Assembly: GCF_003589595.1 (NCBI RefSeq)
Contig: NW_020654810.1
Span: 8,953,084 to 9,017,083 of the forward strand
Origin: Hyposmocoma kahamanoa
Taxonomy: Eukaryota; Arthropoda; Insecta; Lepidoptera; Cosmopterigidae
Length of the DNA: 64,000 bases
Reading direction: 5' to 3'
A program made the translations under genes and the position numbers. How positions within the stretch are numbered: the stretch's first letter is position 1; the number at the start of each line of letters is the position of its first letter. The notes beneath the pieces are model-generated. The model saw nothing but the letters and a program-made list of their open reading frames with translations, had not been told where the DNA came from and ran no database searches. Of the stretch, positions 1-12,689 are shown piece after piece.

Positions 1-1074
1 TTCTCTCAAAACTTTTCAATTTGTTTTTTACCAAAACCGTTAGGGACACCGTGTATCTTAAGGATGCATGACAGATTAAAAATACTTTAAAATTGGAAGT
101 TGTGTAACGATATCTTTGCTGCCGAACTATCAATAATTAAACTCATCAGAATTGCATTTCCATCAGCAATGGATCAGAGTTTTACTAAGTATCTAATAAG
201 TATCATTATAATTAAAAAAATATACTTGAATACGTCTGTTTTAAATAGAAAGTACATGTTTTGTCATTTAAAATATTCAAACAGTTCAACTTGATTCATA
301 AATATATAATAATGTTTGTTCAAAATGGAAGTGAATATACCTAGTAAGTAATAATAATCGCTATGTTGATGTATAATAACACTTAGCCCTAGATAAAAGG
401 GAAATGTAGCACATCATCGTGAGCGGAGCAAACATACTAGGTTTTAATAAAACCGTCTATAAAGATAATCACAGTGGTGGATCACTTTCTGGTAAAGATT
501 TAATTTGCTGCGATATTGATTCTATTACTACGCGGCCCTACGAGATGTTTCCTGGCGATGTGCCGGCCACAATTTCAGCGATCACAAGTAATTCCTCTAT
601 CCGCCGATCGATGGGCCCGCAACATCCTCGTTAACTTCCCGACATGATAGTTAACATCAATTTTGTTATACTTTTTTATTTTAAACAATATTAAATTCTG
701 CCCGGTCTCGCTGAGTAAATTGTTGATTACATCTTACTAGACTGGAGGATAGTAAATTATTCTAAGCTCAAGCTGGTTACACGTAAACTCAATTTATCTA
801 TCCTGAAACTAACTCTGGCCAATTATACTGTAATGAAAACGCTTTTATTGTACGTTCACGTTGTGTAGACGTACGTATGAGAATGTTTAATGCATGAGAT
901 TCATTCATTGCAGAGATTTTCTGTTAGAAAATAAATCGGTCTTCTTAACAGTTTTATTACGTTCAGCGTCATTATATAGCCAGTATTTTCAGGGGTTTTT
1001 TTTTTCAAGACAGAGCATGAAACGAAATATCTATATCGAATTGAATAACATTGACTATCGACATATCTATGTAA
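1..1074. other. Unique AT-rich DNA, nothing recognised
   Basis: Short reading frames only. The stretch at 419-634 is open for 71 codons from a GTG but has no motif I recognise. Confidence 0.5.
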
Positions 1075-1075
1075 G

Positions 1076-1525
1076 TCCGTCCAGGGAAGTACTACCACCT
1101 TACATATTTCTGCCGCCAAACAGTAGTGTGAGCATTACTGCCGGCCGACTTCGGATGTCACTTGTGCACTTCGCCCGATACGAATCCGAGAGAAACAGAT
1201 ATTGCTTGTATACCTAAAGATTACTTCTAACTATTTGTCCTCTCAATCGCAGTCAACTTTTGGCATTGTTAGTACATACGAAGACGCAGGAGAAATAAAT
1301 AGTTTTGGTTACACCTTCTCATGACGAACCGACTTCTCAGTGGAACATTTTATAATAATTACAATGAATTTAAGCGAGGTCGCAAGAAATTTATTTACCA
1401 TTATTTATTACTGAATGGGTGTGCCCACATCTCTGAGTGTCACTGCAACTGCTATGGACGGCGTGTCGTTTACCACCAGGTACACGACATGTTCGGCCCG
1501 TCACTTGGTATTATATAAAAAAAGG
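1076..1525 (+). repeat. Element L, broken copy
   Basis: Two pieces match other copies of the 300-bp element: 1076-1141 (CGTCCAGGGAAGTACTACC start, then the CAGTAGTG/CATTACTG hairpin) and about 1425-1525 (CACTGCAACTGCTATGGAC through the A-rich end). Between them about 280 bp of unrelated sequence replaces the expected middle, so the copy has an insertion plus a deletion. Confidence 0.7.
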
Positions 1526-3835
1526 TAGTATATCTTGCAGCATAATACGGTGCATGAACATCTTTTTTCTTAGTCTTTTGGTTTGGAATCTTTTTGTGGT
1601 TTAGTCGGGCACTTATTGAAATTAATTTCAAAAATGTTAAGTTCTTTTTGAAAGAAGGTTTGTTTGTGTGTTTGTATTCAGGAGGTGTGTTATTTTGACA
1701 AGAAACTGACGAGTGGTTTTTTCTTGGAAAAAATGAACAAAACAACAACATATTGCAATTAGAAGTGTACGAAAAAGTTGTACTCCTCCTCCTCCTGATG
1801 TACTATTTGTAGGTGTGCTGCGTGTATTTTTTTCAGTTGGTGTGAACCACGGATACATATATTCTCCAATTCATTTTTGAGATCCGCTCGCAATTTTCTG
1901 TATAACTACCGGAAGTGGCGTCTACAACGTACGAACTGTAATGACTACCCAAAGACCTAAGGTATTTCTGGATACATTTACAAGTACCAAGTTTCCTGTG
2001 CTGAGGATCCACACCGTTAGACCATAGTCCTACCTTGACTAAATTGCTGTTTTACATTAAATTATTATTATTGTGAATTACCTCCTTTAGTCAGTCTATT
2101 CGACTATTTTAGTTTAGCAGTGTTACGGAACTATAAAAGTGTAGCAGCGTATCCTTTGTGTTCCCTTCTTCTTCATGTAATGTGTAGCTTGTACGTTTCT
2201 AATTCCTATTAGAGTATATTTTTGTTTTCCTTTTTATATGTGATGTGTGCCTTACAGCTTTTCTTATTTTAGTTCACCATAAACTCTCTTTAAATGTAAA
2301 ATTTGACGTTTGATTTGAGGCCTAGACTCAGTCCAGTGTAGCTCTTGACCTTTTTATGCTACAATCTGTAGTAAACCTTAAATAAACTGACTTCAAATGT
2401 GTTGTTTCTTGGCGTATTTCCGAACTTTATACATAATTATATCCCAATAATATGAACTGATGGAAAAACGAACTATTTTCCTTGAAAATTTTGATTAAAA
2501 AATAAACGGAATATAATAATGGATGCCTTATCTGTGACAAATAAAAGACAATACTTTTTTGTTTTTAGAAACACACTCGTTTGTCGGATATTGTGATGCA
2601 AATCCAGCTGTTCGTTAAATATTTGCGTACTTAAACATTTTTTCGTAATTATGAAGGCCGTTTGGTTTGTTGGCGTCGTAACATTTAGTTTTAACAAGTT
2701 TAAACTTTATTTAAGATGAATACTATAATACTACTTATTCTATCACTCATTAAGTAATTTGTTTTACTACAGTACCTAGGTACTTGCAGAAAAATACTTA
2801 ACAATCGAATTAATTCTAATTAAATCAGATAATGTATGATAAAAAAGCACATATACAGGTATATATGTGTTTGTTATTGACAATTTGAAGTTTACTTAAT
2901 GATTGTTCTTCAAAGTAAACCTATTGTCATACAGCAAGGTCATTTAATTATCTAACAATACAAGTAAGTACTTATTTTTAAAGTAATTAAACTTTACAAA
3001 CAATTTAACTCGGACGAGTTTATTACATCCGTGAATAGTCATTCCTTGAGTTGTATTTCTTGGAAACTTGATTCTTGATGTGAATTAATGTTAATTTTAA
3101 TTAATATTTCTAATTCAAATCTATTCAATCTCTTTTAAAACCAAATGAATACTCTATCATCGTCTTCATTGTCACTTCCTTCAGGTGAAATGAAGGAGGT
3201 AAAAATAAGTGCGACATTTGATTTATAAAATAAGTAAAAAAGTGTGAATAAAAAAAAATCATACCCCAATTTTATTTTTGATTCACTGTAACAAATCATC
3301 AAATTACAATACGAGCTAGTTACTCTGGTGTTGTTGAGTATAGAGGGTGTTTAACTAGGGGGCAATAAAACCTTATGTCACTCTATATAAAATTTAAAGT
3401 AATTTTTAACGACTTGCGATATATTTACATATTTTTAGAGATTGTATACAAGAGTGAAGTACAAAGCGTATACAAATGTACTTAGGAAAGGCTAAAGAGG
3501 TTTCTAAATAGTTCGAATCAATAATAATATTAATAATATCTTTACATAATCAAACACTTTAGTCCTACAAATAGTACAGGGCGAGCTAAACAAGACTTCT
3601 AAGTGTAGGTATAAAATAAAACAGGCAGTAAAAGAAAGGAGTAACAGATTTAAGAGACTGCCTCTTAAACTAGACAAAGAGTCTGTGTCATAGGAGACAG
3701 TGTTGAGTTAGGCTAGACAAAATATTTACCTTTAAGTAAAACAAAACGAAAAACACACATCGGCGGAACACTTGTAATGTTCCCAAATGTAGTATTTTTC
3801 AAAAGTTTGATCGATAATTTTAATAATAATAATAA
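1526..3835. other. Unique AT-rich DNA, nothing recognised
   Basis: No coding or repeat feature that I can support. A small TCC run is at about 1783-1797, and an AATAAA-containing stretch near 2380 could be an old retroposed 3' end. Confidence 0.5.
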
Positions 3836-4021
3836 CACACTCAACATAGCCCCGCATTAGGGAAACCCTGCGTCGCGGGTGCCATGGACACACACATAGT
3901 CAACCACAAATCACTCCTAAACTCACGAGAGAAATAATTGTAGGCCATACAAATATTTTCCCGGCCCAGGAATCGAACCTGGGACCTCTGCGTGGTAGCC
4001 CTTCGGCCACAGAGGCGGTTA
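3836..4021 (-). repeat. SINE-B, tRNA-derived, minus orientation
   Basis: Read on the minus strand it has a tRNA-like head (TGGCCGAAGGGCTACC, then GGTTCGATTCCTGGGCC as B box), a unique body containing CCATGGCACCCGCGACGCAG, and an A/T-rich tail. The same family occurs at 42344-42460, 42862-43062 and 44058-44282. Its 5' end abuts an element M copy. Confidence 0.8.
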
Positions 4022-4035
4022 TATTTCAATTTTTA

Positions 4036-4350
4036 TTAACCGTCTTCAAACAAAGAAGAAGGTGTCAATTCGATTCTATTTTTTTGTGTATGTGACGTAA
4101 TTACTCTGACATTTGTGAAGCCATTTCTAGATTGATTGTTGTATTTTGGTTGGAAAGGGGATAGCACACTAGTGGTCCCATTCAAATTTCAAGAAAATGT
4201 TCCACCTCTAGGGGTGGCAAATTAGGGGGTGAATCCGGTTTATTGGATTTCACCCACTTTCCGCTAACGGATTTCAATAAAACTTGGCAAATCGATGCAA
4301 TTCCACAAACTTCTGAGGTCGATTTTTTCTTGTATAAAAAAAGTATAATT
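4036..4350 (+). mobile_element. Element M copy a (inverted-repeat element)
   Basis: Begins with AACCGTCTTCAAA and ends with TCTGAGGTCGATTTTTT, an imperfect terminal inverted repeat. The body carries the family signatures TTCCACCTCTAGGGGTGGCA, AATCCGGTTT and GATTTCAATAAAACTTGGCA. Other copies are at 10107-10415, 10998-11262, 20218-20465, 55385-55668 and 56122-56357. No coding capacity, so a non-autonomous element. Confidence 0.75.
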
Positions 4351-4498
4351 TAATTAATTTTAGGAGCAATTGAAATGTAAAAATTAGTCGGCTATTATTT
4401 TTGTCTTTTATTTTTAAAAATTACCTACTAATACAGGTTAGCAGAGTAGTTGCAGGCTGTTTTTGCGTGCAAATTTCGTAAACTTTGAGTAATAGTAG

Positions 4499-4569
4499 TA
4501 GTATATTTATAGTTATATGTATATTGTGTGTGTGTACCACACACTATACATATAACTATAAATATACTA
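4499..4569. repeat. 71-bp near-perfect palindrome
   Basis: Arms of 25 bp (4499-4523 and 4545-4569) are perfectly complementary. The 21-bp centre continues the pairing through a GTGTGTG/CACACAC segment, leaving only a few unpaired bases. Confidence 0.9.
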
Positions 4570-4579
4570 TAAATATAAT

Positions 4580-4596
4580 ATAAACTATAAATTAAA

Positions 4597-4642
<46 letters not shown>

Positions 4643-4660
4643 TTTAATTTAATCAGCTTT
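4580..4660. repeat. (TA)n microsatellite inside a second AT palindrome
   Basis: A run of about 20 TA units is flanked by TTAAATTTTAATA on the left and TATTAAAATTTAA on the right, so the whole tract is self-complementary and lies 11 bp from the previous palindrome. Confidence 0.85.
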
Positions 4661-7600
4661 AAACTGTTACGACTTTCAGTTGTTTCAGCTTTGTCATAAA
4701 ACCTAAATCTCGATTGTTTCAATAAAGGTTAAGTAAGGCTGTATTAAGTCAATTTTGAAAGATTATATTACAAGAATTTAATTGCTATTTTACGTCCAAT
4801 TTTTTTTGATCAGATAAATGCGCTGGTGTGTGTATAAGGATAGTGAGTGAGTGATGTTACACATTTCGTGATAACTATGAGGGTACAAATTAAAAGGTAA
4901 ATAATGAAGAAAATGAAATAAAAAAAATGGAATCTTACGTGGTTACCTAACATATGAAAATTTCGGTGTTTACATTGAATTTTAATTGATATAAATACCA
5001 TTAAGCGCTACAATAAATAATAAATAAATTCTTACAAATAAATACAACAAAAAAACAACCGCTGTAAAATGGGTCCATGTCAAAGAGAGGCAATAAAAAT
5101 AATATTTATTTCTGGGTATTGCATTGCGCAGCAATTCTCCATCCAGTTAGTATTTCTTAAGATTGCGATATTGAATGTTATAGAGAGTTGCGCCCAATGG
5201 CATTCTCTGTCTCACAGCATTTGGTTTTGTACCACAATTTATTACAATTCATAGTTTATTGCCAACGTGAAACGTTCCAATCCAATGTTCCATCGGAGTT
5301 TTATTGTCGTATTCATTCCTCTCATAAAAATGGCGGTTTTATTGGATCTTCATTCGTATTAAGGGTTTTCATAAAATGTTTAAAACCGTACAATGTCAAA
5401 ACACAATACACGCTACAATAAAAATATTTTTAATATTGCATTTTTCTTTTTATATCATTTTGTAAACGGCGTTGTTATTATCCGCATCAAAATACTTCCT
5501 CTAAACCTTATCTATGTACATTAACTGTAGAGTAAGTATGCTTCAAATGTCAAGTTATCCGCTATGTAGGTCATTCATTGTTCAGTATTGCATAAATAAA
5601 CATTCTCTGTCAGTTCACTAGTTGATTTATAAAGCTTTTTAGTTATTCTACATGACAATGCTATAATACAAAGTATGAATCTACTCACGTGGCTACTAAT
5701 AGTTTTATTCGCATTTTCCTCACCGAAGCATACTGCTCTACAAAAGCTTTAGATTAAAAAATAAATAAAAGCAAGGTTTACAAACTACTTGTAATATACC
5801 TTTTGGTAAAATACTTATAGAAAAACAATTGCACACGATCGTATAGAACTTAATTACCATTAGACTTAAAGTTACGCATGTATACATGGAGAGTGAAACG
5901 AATCGTTTTTAAAATATGAAAAGTTTAAAATGTTGGTTCCAAAATTCGATTGATCAACATTGTAATAGTACCTTGAGCCACAAGTCGGTCTCATTCCTTC
6001 AGACCGGTTCTGAGCACACCGGGTGCGGGCCGTGGGCCAACGGGCCTTACTCGCACCACGCCGGCTCCACACACACTATCAGCCACCAAGTGAAAGGACA
6101 CGCTGATAATTGCTTTTTGTGCTATTCGATTTTGTAACCACCCGCTAGCATTAACAAAATATTAATATTCCACAAATCTAGACCGCTGTCACTCATTTGT
6201 TCTCCTCATAGACCGTAACCGTTCACAACAATCGCTGCTCTACATTCTCAATAATAATAGTTAAATTCTCCAAATATTTGGAAAATATTGATATCAGCTA
6301 TAGTAAACTTGCAATACTAATGATTCCAATGATTGTCAATTATAACGTCGCCGAAGCGATGTTTCTAACATGTTTTTAGAGCATGGAAAGTAGAAAGTTT
6401 TAAAAAGTAGGTAAGTTTAATACAGTTTGAAAAGTATCTATTTGCCTAAATTATTTTAGAAACTCCAAAACGTAGCTGATGATGTCGTACTAAGTGCCAG
6501 TTCCGGGATCTAATTGCAAATAATTATAGAGTTTGACAAAAGTCAATTTATCATCGGAGAGAACATAAATCGGTCAATTAAAAAGAATCAAAATAAATTG
6601 AAAAATACGGCAAGTTCAAGAGGGTTAATCTTAGCCAGAGGGTTGAGAATGAGGGTGAATAAACTCCTCGAGGGTGGAGCTGTATTTTTACAATCTCAGT
6701 CTTGTTAAAACGGAAGTAGCACAGTATATATATACAGGTAACAAATTGTACTGAAAATTGATAATTTACCTACTCTTTGTTTTTTACATCATGTAATTAG
6801 GATTTATTCAATTTATTATCTAAGATCTTTATAAACTTTACATTACAAAATCATTGCCTTCGTAGTCGGAAAAAAATGTGATAATTCATCTCCATACAAA
6901 ACTTTCAAGAAACTGCATTTTTATTTACGACACTCGAACCAATAATATCAATAAAGTTGGAGCAGCGATCGCGCATTGAAGATTTTAATGTCGAGGAAAC
7001 ATGGCTTCGTGCTCCATTATAATGTAGTTGTGTAGTCTCTAGGACATAATTGCCGGTCACTGACCCCGTTCCTCCCACTAAAATAACTTTAAATCAATTG
7101 ATGTTATTACAATTGGAACGCAACGTCGTCGTAACTTGTGCCTTGGTTACCATTTGTGAGGGGCCAATCTGAATTCTGTACTAATAAAGGGCGCAGGTGG
7201 AATTTTTTTCGGTGTTTTTTAAACCCACTGGGACGGGGTGGAATACATTTGTTTGTAGTCACATATCTATATTTAACATCCAGATTGTAATTGGTAGAAG
7301 GTATGTTTATACAGTGCGATAAAGGAACGGAATATAATTTTGTCCGCTTTGAACTTTACATCAATTGCCTTGACATATTCGATATGGAATACAATAAACA
7401 ATAAATTTATAATATTGAGATAATATTTGCTATGCTACAAAATTATATTTGTGGAATTTCTTATTTAGATCGGAAGGATATTTACTGTTGTATTGTTTTT
7501 TTTTTATAATAGTGTGCACAATGATAAAGATTTCTTGGACAGTGTAGGTAGGTCTTAATAAGGATATGTGTTCTAGTTGTTTGGTTTTTAGGGCAACTCG

Positions 7601-8955
7601 CGTAATACTTACAAAAATAAAATAATGGTAATTTACATGACATGTAGTCTAAATCGGTTTTCTTGTATTTCTACGTTAAATAAATGAGAAGTTCAAATGT
7701 ATTTACACAGTTATACTGTGTTACAATGTTAAAGTTGTACTTAATTTACATGTATAGGTATTTCCATAATACCTATTAGATTGGAATGTGATGTAGCAAA
7801 AATGTTACGTTATCTGTTTTCGATTTATTGAAGCGTTTAACCTCGAACCTCTTAAACAGAACCCAATTATGCGGAATAAAATTGAACGCAATTATGCGGT
7901 TAAATTGTAATAGCAAAGAATACAATCTATTTACTGAATAAAAGTGGAATGTAAGTGATTTTTATTCGTTGTTTTCTTCTCTTTCGCTTTTAGTAGATTT
8001 CGGTTAGGTATATCTTCAACAATAGCTATGGTGAAAGTGGATAGTAATGATTCTTTTTTAGATAGTAAGTAGGCTAATAATGTATTCGATCTGTATAGCT
8101 TTATGAATTTTGAAGTTGATATTATTGTTGATTTATAATTAAACGTTTTTGCCTTATCTTTGTATTTATATCTACACGTTCTAGTTTGTCGGAGATAGCG
8201 GTATTTTATCTACATTTGAATAGTGATATTGTAGCTATATCTAATACAAAATACGTTTTATTGACAAAATTTCAAAGTTTAAAATTGGTAGTGTTCCAAG
8301 TAAGCTATATAAACTTCTAGAAGTATGTGTAAACGAAGAGATGAGAATATGAAAACATTTTCACATATACGAAATTATCCAGTGTAGCGAAATCAAAATA
8401 ATAATTGCAAATTAAACTTCGTTCTTATCGTAATACCTGAAGGTAATTAACTTAGTAATTAAAATACTTAAACAATAATTAAATAACTAGAGCTGCACTT
8501 CGCAGGAGGTATAAACTTTGTAAATAAGGACATTAATATTGTTAGTAACTTCATTTTAAAAAGTTTTTTTATGTAAATGAGCATATATACTTAATTTCTG
8601 TTCCATTTCAAAAGTTTTATACTTACTTGGGCACAACTTATTTATAATTATAAAGTAATTTACCTACCATTTAATACTCAATTAGTGTCCTCCCATGTAT
8701 TCCATCCAACAAAAATAGGCCTAATAAATTCCATACATTAATTAAATGCGTTCCGGTTCCATGTAAGATCTAATTAATCTATCGAGGAAGTAAAAAATAA
8801 TACAATTACAACTTTAATTGATAGAGCACTGGAGTCATTGCACAGTCGAGGTCGCGGAGGACCGTGGTTTGTCCACAGGGCACACTTTACACGACCTTTT
8901 TCAGGGTTTGTTTCACTTTGGGGTATATTAGAAGTTCGCTCGAAAGGTTTTATTA
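4661..8955. other. Unique AT-rich DNA, mostly nothing recognised
   Basis: No coding sequence that I can support. A more GC-rich patch at 5990-6090 and an ecdysone-response-like palindrome at 7055-7065 are the only marks. Confidence 0.5.
7055..7065. promoter_or_regulatory. Ecdysone-response-element-like IR-1 palindrome
   Basis: GGTCACTGACC is a perfect inverted repeat with one-base spacing. It fits 12 of 13 positions of the known EcR/USP consensus RGKTCANTGAMCY (first base is C). Function is inference only; the nearest visible gene is 54 kb away. Confidence 0.35.
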
Positions 8956-9112
8956 GTGTGGGGTAAAGGCACGCTAGACGCACGTGCGGGCCGCGCGGGA
9001 AGACTGCGTGGCGGTCGCGGGCCGTGGCGCGCTTCGGAGGGGCGCCGCGCCTCCGTCGTGTTACCGCCAACCGCCGCACGACGCCGATGGCGCTGCGGCG
9101 CACCCGATGCAA
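8956..9112. promoter_or_regulatory. GC-rich, CpG-rich island
   Basis: About 150 bp of strongly GC-rich, CpG-rich sequence (CGTGCGGGCCGCGCGGG, GGGGCGCCGCGCCTCCG) in an AT-rich background. Both strands are open for about 100 codons but with skewed composition and no recognisable domain, so I read it as non-coding. A promoter, enhancer or 5' exon is possible. Confidence 0.35.
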
Positions 9113-9784
9113 TGCTTTGCTTGTTTAGCCCAACGAGTCCAACACATCTACATGTAGAAACTCGGGGCTGCCTTCGAGCACCGCTCCAGACAACAATGCT
9201 TCGGAATATCTGGACTCTTTGTGCGATGCACTCTAATCTCCACTTCAACTTAGTTATTTTGTTGGTACAAGTTTGAGCACTAATTTGCAGTCAGTTTTCA
9301 AGCCTTTCAAACTTTTTTAATTTTAATTTCACGTTTTCTTGAGATATTCTGGTTATTGGTGCTGTAGTGATTGCAGTTTACAGGAGTTATGCCTATAGCT
9401 TTAACGAGTTAATATCACAACAAAAATATTCGTCAATGTCCGTAGCATTATTCAAGGAATCAATTCGACGTTATTCAAACATTGCCTGGGTTTGGATCTA
9501 TAGTCCCAATTCAACATTCATCGCTAAAGACGCATTGGTATTCTGATTGAAAACTATGTGACTACGTGTGTATTATACGGGCAATGGTAATTCTAGGAGC
9601 ATAACACCGTTTTATTACATTGATACTTACTAGACTTATAAGTAATAAAGTCTAATAATATTTTTTTCAATTTATATTTAGAAGCGGTGTAAGCTGCGTG
9701 CTTCCTTTCCAACAAACTCAATCTATAAAAACCACTTAAACCCTATATAAAGATCGACAACAAGCACATAGAGAAATTCGTAAC
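9113..9784. other. Unique DNA, nothing recognised
   Basis: No feature I can support. Confidence 0.4.
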
Positions 9785-9998
9785 GTCAGCCGACTCGATC
9801 TTGTAACTCTATTGGAAGGAGCAGTAGCCCCGGTTTGGCAAATAGTCGCTGGTTCGAGTTCAGTCTGATTGAATGAAATTTTCTTTGCGTTTCTTCTATT
9901 TTTGTATCAATTATAACAACAAAATAGTGGAGAATTTTCACAAAAATATATGATTATCATGGCAGTAAAAATATAATGATATTCAATAAAATAAACCT
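9785..9998 (+). repeat. SINE-C, plus orientation, diverged head
   Basis: A tRNA-like head with B-box-like GGTTCGAGTTC, then the family tail AGTGGAGAATTTTCACAAAA and GATATTCAATAAA. The tail matches 39920-40070; the head is more diverged than in the copies at 41590-41985. Confidence 0.65.
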
Positions 9999-10106
9999 GT
10001 TTCAGAACTACTAACATAATTTTGTATCGCAGCTATGCGTAGATCCCACCCAATAGTGGTATCTGATTCGGTGAGAAAAGTAAGCACTGGTAGCTAAATA
10101 ATTATG

Positions 10107-10415
10107 ACCTTTTTATAAAAAGAAACCAACCTCCAAAATTTGTGAAATTACCTATATCTACTCGCCATTTTTTTTGAAATCGGTTAACGGAAATTAGGTG
10201 CAATCCAATAAACCGGATTCATGTAATTTGCTACAGAGGTGGTATATTTTCTTCAAATTTGAATGGGCCCGGTACTTACCCTCTTTCTAATAAAAAAGAA
10301 TCACCGAAATCGGTTCACAAATGTTGGAATAATCGCGTATCATACACACAAAAAAGAAAAATATATTTTCTGTAGTCGAATTGAGAACCTCTTCCTTTTT
10401 TTGAAGTCGGTCTAA
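10107..10415 (-). mobile_element. Element M copy b
   Basis: Minus-strand copy from ACCTTTTTATAAAAAGAAACC to GAAGTCGGTCTAAAA. It has the conserved body motifs AAATCGGTTAACGG, GAATGGGCCCGG and GAATCACCGAAATCGGTTCA. Confidence 0.75.
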
Positions 10416-10997
10416 AACTGACGAAAGTAATTTTATTAACCTCTAATTGTGAAGTCATTGGCTTTCGATTAGCTATATTATGAATCTATTTTAAGAAACA
10501 TTACAGTAACGTAATGTACGAGAGGCTATAAACGTTTCCTTGTAAATGTTCTTTAATTCCCTCAACAAGAACCCTCTAAAATATTTGAAATGATGCAGAG
10601 CGCCCGACATAGACAGAAACCACAATGAGAAGTCAACAATTTCCCTCTCTGTCGCACTCGTAGTCAAAATAATAGATTGGTAGAGTAGACAGACTGACAA
10701 AGTGACGTATTATAGGTAATGTCGATGAAATGTTTGTAGCGGTCAATGAGCTCTAGCAAAGACCGATCTGCAATTTTGTGACAAATTTGTTAACTGAGCT
10801 TACGAAATCAGGTCAATTGTTAAATTATAAATTTTGTCGCTTTTGAGGATTCCGTACACAGATGCTGGAAATCCGTATGAGGGTGCGTAACACTAGCGCA
10901 CAGTGTATATATTATCCGTCTATAATAACATCACAATAATCATCTACCTTATATGATTGGCAAATGAAAATGCAATGAAAATGTTTGGTATTTCATT
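10416..10997. other. Unique DNA between two element M copies
   Basis: About 580 bp separating oppositely oriented copies b and c. No feature recognised. Confidence 0.4.
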
Positions 10998-11262
10998 CGT
11001 ATATTTTTTGTTTATGTGTCACGCGACAAATCGGCATTTGTGAACCGATTTTGATGATTATTTTTGTTTTATTGGAAAAAGGGTACCACAATATTAGTCC
11101 CATTTAAATTGGAAGAAAATATTCCACCTCTGTGTGGCAAACTAAGGAATGAACCGGTTTCGCATACATTCCGGTAACCGATTTCAATAAAGCAAATTAC
11201 ATTATATATGCAATTCCACTAACTTTTGAGGTCGGTTTTCTTTATAAAAAAGTTACAATTAT
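10998..11262 (+). mobile_element. Element M copy c, 5'-truncated
   Basis: Plus-strand copy lacking the left terminus. The body (GTGAACCGATTTTGATGATT, GGAAGAAAATATTCCACCTC) and the right end (ACTTTTGAGGTCGGTTTTC, then TATAAAAAAGTTACAATTAT) are clear. Confidence 0.75.
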
Positions 11263-11334
11263 TAACACATAGCTCTATATTTTTCCTAGAAATCATTAAA
11301 TGCACCAAACTTCGTTGTCTTATAACAAGGATTC

Positions 11335-11632
11335 ATCATCATCATCAACCCTATACGTCCCGCTGCTGGGCAGATCCGTGCCTCTCAGGCGGAGGTTTAG
11401 GACATAGTCCACCACGCCAGCTCAATGCGGGTTGGGTTCTTCACACGTTTTCCGAGTGTCGTGGACTTTCTTCGACATGCATCATGATATTGTCCTTCAC
11501 CAAAAAGTTGATGGTAAATTTCAAATTAAAATTCGCACATGAACTCCGAGAAACCCAGCGGTGCGAGCTCGGATTCGGACCCACGGCCTCTGCTTGAGAG
11601 GCGATAGGTTCAACCAATAGAACGATTACACA
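11335..11632 (-). repeat. SINE-A, full-length tRNA-derived SINE with (ATG)n tail
   Basis: On the minus strand: tRNA-like head with CTATCGCCTCTCAAGCAGAG and B-box-like GTGGGTCCGAATCC, a body with GTGAAGGACAATATCATGAT, and the tail CCCAGCAGCGGGACGTATAG followed by GATGATGATGATGA. This architecture is widespread in Lepidoptera. A second, decayed copy is at 39405-39604. Confidence 0.85.
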
Positions 11633-11838
11633 GGGCGATATTTAGCAGCGATGCAAATGCGATGCAGCAGTGGTGCAGTCATTAATCGTCTACATTTACA
11701 CTCGCGCGCGATTTTAAGTAGCTGTGCAAACGCGATGCAAGCGCGCGACTGCTTCGATACAAACGCGTGATTGCATCGCTTCACTTGGGATTTACAGGCA
11801 ATTGCATCGATGCAATCGCGCGTTTGTATCGAATATAT
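11631..11838. mobile_element. Possible hAT-type transposon end with repeated CGATGC motifs
   Basis: Starts CAGGGCGATA, a hAT-like terminus, and carries at least five copies of GCGATGCA or its complement TGCATCGC within 200 bp, including the perfect 14-bp palindrome TTGCATCGATGCAA. Subterminal motif clusters of this kind are typical of hAT transposase binding regions. No matching right terminus was found; the next element L copy may have replaced it. Confidence 0.4.
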
Positions 11839-11994
11839 GTTGTTTAAGTCTCATATGCTTGTAATTTCACCAGCAGCCTTACCCTTTAAAACTGGAGCGC
11901 AATAAAGCTCACATTACTGCTTAGTAGCAGAAACAGGTAAGGTGGCAGTACTTTCCTGGACGAACTCTTACACAAGGAGCTCTACTGCTACCAA
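11839..11994 (-). repeat. Element L, partial copy
   Basis: Matches the 5' half of the element in reverse orientation: CTGTAATTTCACC-like start through CTGGACGAACTCTTACACAA and GGAGCTCTACTGCTACC. The poly(A)-end half is missing. Confidence 0.75.
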
Positions 11995-12081
11995 AAATAT
12001 GCATGTACGGGACTGTCAAATTTATATGGAAGTAGACAAGACCTCGTGTGTACAGAATTAGTTAAACAGTATATATACCCA

Positions 12082-12333
12082 CTAGCTGGAGACCGCGACT
12101 TCGTCGTCGTCTGCGTAGAATGAGTACTTCGAGTAGCCTACTGTACTTTAATAATTTTCATAGTTTTATTGATTCTCCATACAAAGTTTCATCCCCTGTA
12201 TCACGCCCTTTAAGATTTATTTTTGTGACAAAAAGTAGCCTATGTCCTTCTTTTAGGTTCCATCTATCTCTATACTGAAATTCATCAATATTGGTTTTAT
12301 TTTATTGGTTTAGTTTCGGATTTATAATATTAG
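12082..12333 (+). repeat. Dispersed LINE-like 3' fragment (family R), copy 1
   Basis: Contains GACCGCGACTTCGTCGTCG, GACAAAAAGTAGCCTATGTC and ends GATTTATAATATTAGT. This is a sequence type widespread in arthropods and usually linked to non-LTR retrotransposon 3' ends. Copy 2 is at 33631-33890. Confidence 0.6.
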
Positions 12334-12365
12334 TGTATGATATGATATGACACACTACTGGTATG

Positions 12366-12397
12366 ATATGACACACACGCACGCACACGCACACTCA

Positions 12398-12461
<64 letters not shown>

Positions 12462-12490
12462 CACACACACACACCCCAACACCGACACAC
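12366..12490. repeat. (CA)n microsatellite with internal (TC)n
   Basis: ACAC tract interrupted by a short CTCTCT run, a few CACGCA variants and one ATATAT interruption. Confidence 0.95.
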
Positions 12491-12689
12491 ATCATGTAAC
12501 TTTACATATATTCATTCCACATTTTTAAGACTGGCTGTATTTTGCTGCTTGTTCGTTGCTTATAGGTTAACCTTAATTATTTATGTAGCAGTTTTAAATT
12601 TACCACAGAATTTTTGTTTTGTTTCCTGATTTTCAAATTTGTTCCGCAAAGGGAGACCTGGTATCTCATAATACAGAGTTTACCTAGTT

